A DNA stretch of 29,682 nucleotides, taken from DATJSJ01 sp035504175. GTDB lineage: Bacteria > Pseudomonadota > Alphaproteobacteria > Acetobacterales > Acetobacteraceae. Numbering within the stretch: position 1 is the stretch's first letter; each line of letters begins with the position of its first letter. Made by a program: the position numbers and the translations under genes. Location: the NCBI GenBank assembly GCA_035504175.1, contig DATJSJ010000029.1:1-29682 (forward strand). The letters are read 5' to 3'. Under the pieces are notes generated by a model, which saw only the letters and a program-made list of their open reading frames with translations, was not told the DNA's origin and ran no database searches. Positions 23,975 to 29,682 of the stretch are shown here, piece by piece.

Positions 23975-24150
23975 CCGACGCATATGAGCGGGCCGATTTT
24001 CCAGAGGCGCAAGGTGGCTATTGGGCGTGATGCTGTTCTTCGGTGCGGGATATCCCGACGCGACAGCGGCCGTCGGTCGCATCCGGCCGGCGCGCGGCGG
24101 TGGTCTGCACGGCCGGTGATGCGCCTGCGCGTGCCAAGGGTGATGAACTG

Positions 24151-25170
24151 ATGAGCGGCGCGGTCGCGGCGCATCATGAGCTGCGGTTGCGCGCCGGCGA
24201 GTGGGTGAGGATTCGCCCGGCGGACGCGATTCTCGCCACGCTGGACGAACGCGGCCGGCTGGACGGTCTGCAGTTCATGCCGGAGATGGCGCAATACTGC
24301 GGCGCGCGCCTCCGCGTCCATAAATCCGCCCACAAGACCTGCGACCCGCTCAAATCCGGCCGGAACGTGCGCATGGAGCGCGCGGTGCATCTCGAAGGGC
24401 TGCGCTGCGACGGGCAGGCGCATGGCGGCTGCGAAGCGGCCTGCCTGCTGTTCTGGAAGGAGGCCTGGCTGGAGCGGACAGCGCCGCCCGAGGCCTCGGC
24501 GGAAGGCGAGGCGGCGGCACCATCCATCGCGCCGGCACCATCGCCGCAGGCGCGATGCGATGCGGAAACCCTGATGCGGGAGACGCAGGCGCCGCCGGAT
24601 GGCGGGGCCGTGCGCTACGTCTGCCAGGCGACGGCACTGCTGGACGCCACGACACCGCTGCATCGCTTCGACCCGCGGCCCTACGTCAGGGATCTGCTGT
24701 CGGGCAATGTCGGCCCGCTGCGATTTGCCTATTTCGTCGGACTGGCCGCGCTCACGCGCGTGATCCGTCGCGTAACGCGTCAGCCGGCCTATCCCTATCT
24801 GCCAGGCCTGGCCAAGGGGAAGACCCCGACGGAAAAGCTCGACCTGCAACCGGGCGAACTGGTGCAGGTCCGCTCCCGCCACGAGATCATGCAGACCCTC
24901 GATGCGCGCCGCCGCAATCGCGGTCTCTATTTCGATGTCGAGATGGAGCCGTTCTGCGGCAAGACCTTGCGGGTCCAGGCACGAGTGCGGCGCGTCATCG
25001 ACGAGCACACCGGCCGGATGGTGACCATCGCCCGCGACTGCCTGATCCTGGAGGGTGCCGCCTGCGGCGGCTGCCGCAGCGTCGGGCGGCTGTTCTGTCC
25101 ACGCGGGATTTACCCGTTCTGGCGTGAGATCTGGCTTCGCCGTGTCGCGCCGGGTACCAGCGATCCATAG
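24151..25170 (+). CDS. Unrecognised protein with a duplicated Cys-rich domain
   Basis: A 339-residue protein whose function I do not recognise. Residues 13-108 and about 231-331 are two copies of one domain. Both start with GEWVRIR or GELVQVR, continue with ILATLDERGRLDGL or IMQTLDARRRNRGL, a YCG or FCG, an LEG-x-x-C, and end in FWKEAWL or FWREIWL. Copy 1 has Cys50, 64, 86, 94 and 98; copy 2 has Cys269, 297, 305, 308 and 316. The Cys/His spacing suggests a metal site in each. Between them is an Ala/Pro linker, then RYVCQATALLDATTPL and RPYVRDLLSGNVGPLRFAYF. No signal peptide is visible. The ATG at 24151 has AAGGG upstream. A glycosyltransferase follows. Confidence 0.8.
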   Translation: MSGAVAAHHELRLRAGEWVRIRPADAILATLDERGRLDGLQFMPEMAQYCGARLRVHKSAHKTCDPLKSGRNVRMERAVHLEGLRCDGQAHGGCEAACLLFWKEAWLERTAPPEASAEGEAAAPSIAPAPSPQARCDAETLMRETQAPPDGGAVRYVCQATALLDATTPLHRFDPRPYVRDLLSGNVGPLRFAYFVGLAALTRVIRRVTRQPAYPYLPGLAKGKTPTEKLDLQPGELVQVRSRHEIMQTLDARRRNRGLYFDVEMEPFCGKTLRVQARVRRVIDEHTGRMVTIARDCLILEGAACGGCRSVGRLFCPRGIYPFWREIWLRRVAPGTSDP

Positions 25171-25328
25171 ACCATGACTGCACCAGCCCGATCCGAGGCT
25201 CCGGACCGGAGACTGTATCGACGCCATCAGCCTCCTCTCCGCTCGTGCCATCCGACCGTGACTCGCCCAGCGCACATGCATGTGCGACCGGCCGGTCATC
25301 GGTGCCCACTCCGGTCGGGTGTGTCCGA

Positions 25329-26336
25329 ATGACCGCACCCGACGAACAGCCCGCCGGCTATGGCGCGACGATGCCCGAGGCGCCGCCCGAAGCACCGCTG
25401 GTGAGCGTCGTGACGCCGGTCCACAACGAGGAGTGCCATATCGAGGAGTGCATCGAGAGCGTCCTCGGCCAGACCTATCCGCACTGGGAATATACGATCG
25501 TCGACAATCGCAGCACCGACCGCACGCTGGCGATCGCCCACGAGTATGCCGACCGCGATGCGCGGATCCGCGTCGTCGCCGGCGATACCTTCGTACCGAT
25601 CATCGACAGCTTCAACAACGCGTTTCGCCAGGTCTCATCCGCCGCCACGTACTGCAAGGTGATCGGCGCGGATGACTGGATGTATCCGGAATGCCTCGGG
25701 CGGATGGTGGAGCTGGCGGAGCAGGATCCCGATATCGCGATCGTCGGTGCCTATTGGCTGTCCGGTTCACGCGTGGCCCCGGCGGGCTGGCCGTTCGAGG
25801 AGCCGATCGTGGCCGGCCCGGACATCTGCCGCGACTACCTGCTGCGGGAGCGGTATTTCCCGATGGCGCCGTCGCCGCTGCTGTTCCGGGCCGATATCGT
25901 CCGCGCCCGGCAGCCCTTCTACCGCGGCCGGCATCTGCACACCGACGCCGAGGCCTGTTTCGAGATCCTGCAGCAGCCGCACCGCTTCGGCTTCGTGCCG
26001 CAGATCCTCACCTTCAGCCGCGTACGCAACGAATCCATGACGGCCCATGCGCGGCACCTGAACACCTACATCGCGCAGCGTCTCTATCTGCTCAAGAGCT
26101 TCGGGCCGAACCACCTGACCGCCGCGGAGCTGCGCGAGCGCATCCGCGCCGGGCTGGCGGAGTATTACGATTTCCTGGCCTCGCAGGTGCCACGACGTCG
26201 GGACCGGCAGTTCTGGGCTATGCACCGCGCCTCGCTGGCGGAGCTCGGCCATCCGCTCGCCCTGCCCCGGCTCGGCCTCAACACCGTCCTCTATGGCACG
26301 GAGGAACTCGCGCGCCGCCTGCGCCGCAAGGTGTAG
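25329..26336 (+). CDS. Glycosyltransferase family 2
   Basis: A 335-residue predicted inverting glycosyltransferase with the GT-A fold. The N-terminal VSVVTPVHNEECHIEECIES and YTIVDNRSTDRT motifs are characteristic. The metal-binding D-x-D-like site is GADDW at 113-117. An acceptor region with HTDAEACFEILQQ follows. No transmembrane helix is evident, so it probably works on the cytoplasmic face on a lipid- or protein-linked acceptor. The ATG at 25329 is favoured, with an ATG at 25371 and a GTG at 25245 as alternatives; ribosome sites are weak for all. The 158-bp gap upstream holds a small CTCCGG/CCGGAG inverted repeat (25199-25211). Donor and acceptor sugars are unknown. Confidence 0.9.
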   Translation: MTAPDEQPAGYGATMPEAPPEAPLVSVVTPVHNEECHIEECIESVLGQTYPHWEYTIVDNRSTDRTLAIAHEYADRDARIRVVAGDTFVPIIDSFNNAFRQVSSAATYCKVIGADDWMYPECLGRMVELAEQDPDIAIVGAYWLSGSRVAPAGWPFEEPIVAGPDICRDYLLRERYFPMAPSPLLFRADIVRARQPFYRGRHLHTDAEACFEILQQPHRFGFVPQILTFSRVRNESMTAHARHLNTYIAQRLYLLKSFGPNHLTAAELRERIRAGLAEYYDFLASQVPRRRDRQFWAMHRASLAELGHPLALPRLGLNTVLYGTEELARRLRRKV

Positions 26337-26379
26337 CGGCGGAACCCGCCTCCGCTCATCGCGGTTTGTGAAGCGACGC

Positions 26380-27426
26380 CTATCGCCAGCGCAGATCGGC
26401 TGAGATTTCGCCGGCTTCAATCCCGGCGGCGAGCGTGTTGAGACGGATCAGGCGCGCCGAGCGGCGGAACTCGGGATCCGCGAACCCGATCGCGCGCAAG
26501 CCGGCGACCAGGCCGGTGATCGAGGCGGGCAGGTCGGCGATGGGCTGGTGCTCCGGCGCCAGTTCGCGGAACAACCCGAAATCCACGCGATAGGAGCGGC
26601 TGTCCGGGGCGGCCGCGGTGTTGATGCTGACCGACGATCCCGGCACCGCCGTCGCCACCGCCTCGGCCAGTTCCCGGACACGATGATTGCGTGCGTCCGA
26701 TCCGACATTGACCCGCAGCATCGGCCCGCCCTGCTCCGGCGGGCGTTGGATCGCCCATTCGATCGCGCGCGCCATGTCGCGCACGTCAATCAGCGGCCGC
26801 CAGGGCGTGCCGTCGCTCAGCACCGTGATCTCGCCCGAGGAGAGGGCGCAGGCGACGAAATCGTTCAGCACGAGGTCGAGCCGCAGCCGGTCCGACATGC
26901 CGCAGGCGGTGGCAAAACGCAGGCAGGTGACGGCCATCGGCCCGCGATCCATCTGCGCCAGCGCCTGTTCCGTCATCACCTTCGAGCGGGCGTAGGCGGT
27001 CAGCGGATTGAGCGGCGCGTCCTCGCGCCGGGCGGCACCTTCCGCCCAGCCATAGACGCTGCAGCTCGAGGCGAAAACGAAATGCCGGACGCCGGCGGCG
27101 CCGGCCAACTCCGCCAGCCGCACGCTCGCCGCCCGATTGACCTGATCGGTTGCAGTCTCAAACCGATTGCCGATCGGATCGTTGGAAATCGCGGCGAGAT
27201 GAATCACCGCATCCACGCCATCGAGCAGGGCCGCCGGCAGATCGCGCACGTCGCCGAAATGCTGCGCATCCAGCCTCGTCTCCGGCGGGCGCCGGTTGGT
27301 GGTCAGGCAATCGGCGAAAAAGCCGCAATCGAAGCCGATCAACTCGGCATCCGGAAATCGCTCGCGCAAATGCGCGACCAGGACCGGACCGACATAGCCC
27401 ATGTTGCCGGTGATCAGCAGACGCAT
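26380..27426 (-). CDS. NAD-dependent sugar epimerase/dehydratase (extended SDR)
   Basis: A 348-residue nucleotide-sugar enzyme of the extended SDR family. The N-terminal cofactor loop is TGNMGYVG (6-13). HLAAISNDPIGN matches the family's HLAA motif. The active site is Ser in SSCSVYG plus Tyr-x-x-x-Lys in YARSK. RPLIDVRDMARAIEW is the typical substrate-domain phrase. It may be a C4 epimerase, a 4,6-dehydratase or a 4-reductase; the lack of an obvious dehydratase Asp-Glu pair after the active Ser makes dehydratase less likely. The ATG at 27426 is preferred over a GTG five codons upstream. It converges on the glycosyltransferase with a 43-bp gap and probably serves the same glycan pathway. Confidence 0.85.
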   Translation of the reverse strand: MRLLITGNMGYVGPVLVAHLRERFPDAELIGFDCGFFADCLTTNRRPPETRLDAQHFGDVRDLPAALLDGVDAVIHLAAISNDPIGNRFETATDQVNRAASVRLAELAGAAGVRHFVFASSCSVYGWAEGAARREDAPLNPLTAYARSKVMTEQALAQMDRGPMAVTCLRFATACGMSDRLRLDLVLNDFVACALSSGEITVLSDGTPWRPLIDVRDMARAIEWAIQRPPEQGGPMLRVNVGSDARNHRVRELAEAVATAVPGSSVSINTAAAPDSRSYRVDFGLFRELAPEHQPIADLPASITGLVAGLRAIGFADPEFRRSARLIRLNTLAAGIEAGEISADLRWR

Positions 27427-27530
27427 GCGGGTCTCTCTCACAGTGGGTTCGACGAGCGCGGGATCAGCGGGACGATCGTATCACAACCGAGCCATCTCCG
27501 CCGATACCGCCCACCGTGAGCGGCCGTCCT

Positions 27531-28910
27531 TTACATCGTCGCCGCGACCGCCTGCACCGCCTCGCGCGTCGCCTGCACCACCGTGTCCGCCTCCCGCTCG
27601 GTCAGGCAGAGCGGCGGCGCGAAGCCCAGGATGTCACCCTCCGGCATGGCGCGGGCGATCACGCCGCGCTCGAGCAGCGCCGCGGCGATCCGCGCGCCCA
27701 CCTTCCGCGCCGGATCGAAGAAGGCGCGGTCGTCGCGATCGGCGACGAACTCGACGGCCGCCAGCAGTCCCTCGCCGCGCACTTCGCCGACATGCCGGTG
27801 ATCGCCGAGCGCATCCGCGAGTCCCCGCCGGAAATGCGCGCCGACGCGGGCGGCGTTCTCCACCAGGCCGAGCCGGTCGATCAGCGCCAGATTGGCGATC
27901 CCCGCCGCCGTGCAGAGCGGATGCGCGGAATAGGTCCAGCCATGCCCGATCGCGCCGAGCGCGTCCGAGCCCGCCTCCAGCCCCTGCCAGACGCGCTCGC
28001 CCACGATCACGCCGGAGAGCGGCGCGTAGGCGGAGGTGAGCCCCTTGGCGATGGTGATCAGATCGGGGCGGATGCCGTAGCGATCGGCGCCGAACATGGT
28101 GCCGAGCCGGCCGAAGCCGGTGACCACCTCGTCGGCGATCAGCAGCACGTCGTATCGCCGCAGCACCGCCTGGATCTTGTCCCAGTAGCCGGCGGGCGGC
28201 GGCACGATGCCGCCGGTGCCGAGCACCGGCTCGCCGATGAAGGCGGCGACGGTGTCGGGGCCTTCCCGCAGGATCAGCGCCTCCAGTCGGTCAGCGCAGT
28301 GCTGCGCGAACTGTTCCTCGCTCATCGTCCGGTCGGCGCGGCGGAAATAGTACGGCGCGTCGGTGTGCAGGACCGGCGGCCGCGGCAGGTCGAAGGCGTT
28401 GTGGAACAACGCCAGCCCGGTCAGGCTGCCGGTCATCACGCCCGAGCCGTGATAGCCGCGCCAGCGCGAGATGATTTTTTTCTTCGCCGGCCGGCCGAGC
28501 ACGTTGTTGTAGTACCAGACGAGCTTGATGTTGGTCTCGTTGGCGTCCGAGCCGGACAGGCCGAAGAACACGCGCGACATGCCCGCCGGCGCGCGCTCGA
28601 TCACCATGCGCGCGAGGCGGATCGAGGGCTCGCTGCCATGCCCGACATAGGCGTGATAGTACGCGAGCTGGTGCGCCTGCTCGGCGATCGCGTCGGCGAT
28701 CTCCCGCCGCCCGTAGCCGGCATTGACGCAGTAGAGCCCGGCGAAGGCGTCGAGGCTGCGCCGGCCCTCGCGGTCGACGATGTACACGCCCTCGCCGCTG
28801 GTGATGATGCGGTTCGGCGAGTCGCCGCGCGCATGCGCCGCCATATGGGTCGAAGGATGGAAGAAATGCTCCCGGTCCCAGGCATCGAGTTCGTTGCGAT
28901 TTTCCAGCAT
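27531..28910 (-). CDS. Class III PLP aminotransferase (omega-amino acid/amine:pyruvate type)
   Basis: A 459-residue PLP enzyme that moves an amino group from an amine or omega-amino acid to a keto acid. SGSDANETNIKLVWYYNN (119-136) binds the cofactor phosphate, Asp260 in LLIADEVVTGFGR contacts the pyridine nitrogen, and Lys289 in TIAKGLTSAYAPLSG is the Schiff-base lysine. FFGLSGSDANE and KKKIISRWRGYHGSG resemble the omega-transaminase, GABA or putrescine:pyruvate branch rather than acetylornithine aminotransferase. The ATG at 28910 has TGAGGAG upstream, in which the TGA is the stop of the aldehyde dehydrogenase gene, so the two genes are tightly coupled. Their pairing suggests degradation of GABA, a polyamine or a related amine. 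Confidence 0.93.
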   Translation of the reverse strand: MLENRNELDAWDREHFFHPSTHMAAHARGDSPNRIITSGEGVYIVDREGRRSLDAFAGLYCVNAGYGRREIADAIAEQAHQLAYYHAYVGHGSEPSIRLARMVIERAPAGMSRVFFGLSGSDANETNIKLVWYYNNVLGRPAKKKIISRWRGYHGSGVMTGSLTGLALFHNAFDLPRPPVLHTDAPYYFRRADRTMSEEQFAQHCADRLEALILREGPDTVAAFIGEPVLGTGGIVPPPAGYWDKIQAVLRRYDVLLIADEVVTGFGRLGTMFGADRYGIRPDLITIAKGLTSAYAPLSGVIVGERVWQGLEAGSDALGAIGHGWTYSAHPLCTAAGIANLALIDRLGLVENAARVGAHFRRGLADALGDHRHVGEVRGEGLLAAVEFVADRDDRAFFDPARKVGARIAAALLERGVIARAMPEGDILGFAPPLCLTEREADTVVQATREAVQAVAATM

Positions 28911-28922
28911 GTCAGAAACTCC

Positions 28923-29682
28923 TCACGCGGCGTCGAGGCAGATGTATTTCAGCTCGGTGTAGGCTTCGATCCCATGCCGCGATCCCTCGCGGCCGAGGCC
29001 CGATTGCTTGACGCCGCCGAACGGCACCGGCGCGCCGGTGATCTTCACGCGGTTGATCGCGACCATGCCGTAATCGAGCCCGCGGCCGAGCCGCAGCGCC
29101 CGCCCGAGATCCTGTGTCACCGCATAGGCGACGAGCCCGTACTCGGTGGCATTGGCCCGTGCGATCGCCTCCGCCTCGGTCTCGAACGGCGCCACCGCCG
29201 CGACCGGGCCGAACGTCTCCTCACGCATAATCAGCGCATCATCCGGCACGTCGGCGAGCAGGGTCGGCGGCTGGAACAGCGAGTCCGGTTCGGCGCACGC
29301 GCCCACCAGCCGCCGCGCGCCGCGCGCCTCCGCATCGCGGATCTGCGCCGCGATCTTCGCCACCCCCGCCGCGTGCATCAGCGGCCCGATCTCGGTTGCC
29401 GGATCGAGCCCGTTGCCGATCCGCAGCTTGCGGATGCGCACGGCGAACGCGGCGCAGAACGCGTCGTAAATCGGGCGCTGCACGTAAATGCGATTCGCGG
29501 CGAGGCAATCCTGACCGGAGGTCGCGAACTTGGCGGCCATGGCGATCCCGACCGCGCGATCGACATTGGCATCGGCGAACACCAGCAGCGGCGCGTGGCC
29601 GCCGAGCTCCATCACCAGCCGCTTCATCGTCCCGGCGCATTGTGCCGCGATCAGCCGACCCACCTCGGTCGAGCCGGTGAAG
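28923..29682 (-). CDS. NAD(P)-dependent succinate-semialdehyde-type aldehyde dehydrogenase, 5' end outside window
   Basis: The C-terminal 253 residues of an aldehyde dehydrogenase; the frame runs open to the window edge, where it reads FTGSTEVGRL. The catalytic Glu is in VMELGGHAPLLVF and the nucleophilic Cys in SGQDCLAANRIYV. EETFGPVAAV and PFGGVKQSGLGREGS complete the family signature. The SGQDC context and the GRLIAAQCAGTMKRLVMELG segment favour the GabD (succinate semialdehyde dehydrogenase) branch. With the aminotransferase 12 bp downstream, it would oxidise the semialdehyde that enzyme makes. The exact substrate is inferred from family and context. Confidence 0.92.
   Translation of the reverse strand, partial: FTGSTEVGRLIAAQCAGTMKRLVMELGGHAPLLVFADANVDRAVGIAMAAKFATSGQDCLAANRIYVQRPIYDAFCAAFAVRIRKLRIGNGLDPATEIGPLMHAAGVAKIAAQIRDAEARGARRLVGACAEPDSLFQPPTLLADVPDDALIMREETFGPVAAVAPFETEAEAIARANATEYGLVAYAVTQDLGRALRLGRGLDYGMVAINRVKITGAPVPFGGVKQSGLGREGSRHGIEAYTELKYICLDAA

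Noticed and set aside
22912..25395. Minus-strand open frame of 827 codons
   Set aside because: It crosses three real genes in the wrong frame or strand and has no recognisable domain.
1..29682. CRISPR array, tRNA or rRNA genes, insertion sequence or prophage
   Set aside because: No spaced direct repeats, cloverleaf-like stretches, rRNA landmarks, transposase, integrase or phage structural genes were seen on either strand.

Overview
The window reads as chromosomal DNA of a high-GC alphaproteobacterium, most probably of the Acetobacteraceae/Rhodospirillales. This is inferred from the very high GC at third codon positions, an alphaproteobacterial-type family 4 uracil-DNA glycosylase, an ETF:ubiquinone oxidoreductase, a PEP-CTERM exported protein, and intergenic hairpin repeats of a kind I associate with that family. 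No rRNA, tRNA, CRISPR array, transposase or phage gene is visible.

Region 1 (1-11.4 kb) is mostly housekeeping. On the minus strand it holds moaB, a soluble lytic transglycosylase, uracil-DNA glycosylase, a TPR/ATP-grasp protein, a DUF2066 exported protein and a PEP-CTERM protein. On the plus strand it holds ETF-QO and a TPR-protein/ispE pair. Two copies of a 75-bp double-hairpin repeat lie in inverted orientation at 76-150 and 3664-3738. ispE has no ATG, GTG or TTG start that preserves its conserved N-terminus.

Region 2 (11.4-15.1 kb) is a minus-strand pqiB-pqiC-pqiA operon. It encodes an MCE-family system for lipid transport between the membranes, and its genes are joined by two ATGA stop/start overlaps. 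It converges on ispE across an AT-rich double-hairpin terminator zone.

Region 3 (15.7-27.4 kb) is an envelope-glycan cluster. It contains an OafA-type acyltransferase, a DUF4038 glycosidase-like secreted protein, a sugar C-methyltransferase, a sugar-1-phosphate nucleotidyltransferase of the cytidylyltransferase type, a PIG-L deacetylase, an RmlC-type epimerase, a DUF2172/DUF4910/wHTH aminopeptidase-like protein, an SDR, an unrecognised protein with a duplicated Cys-rich domain, a GT2 glycosyltransferase and an NAD-dependent sugar epimerase. Together they plausibly make, modify and transfer a branched or modified deoxysugar. No 4,6-dehydratase, flippase or polymerase is in view. Strands alternate very tightly here: rmlC-like sits inverted, with a 31-bp 3' overlap on one side and only 44 bp to its divergent neighbour on the other. 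That resembles a noncontiguous-operon layout.

Region 4 (27.5 kb to the end) is a class III omega-aminotransferase preceded by a succinate-semialdehyde-type aldehyde dehydrogenase cut by the window edge. The pair looks like an amine or GABA degradation operon.

The best candidates for undescribed biology are the glycan module with its DUF4910 and Cys-rich partners, the interleaved antisense gene arrangement, the non-canonical ispE start, and the dispersed double-hairpin repeat.
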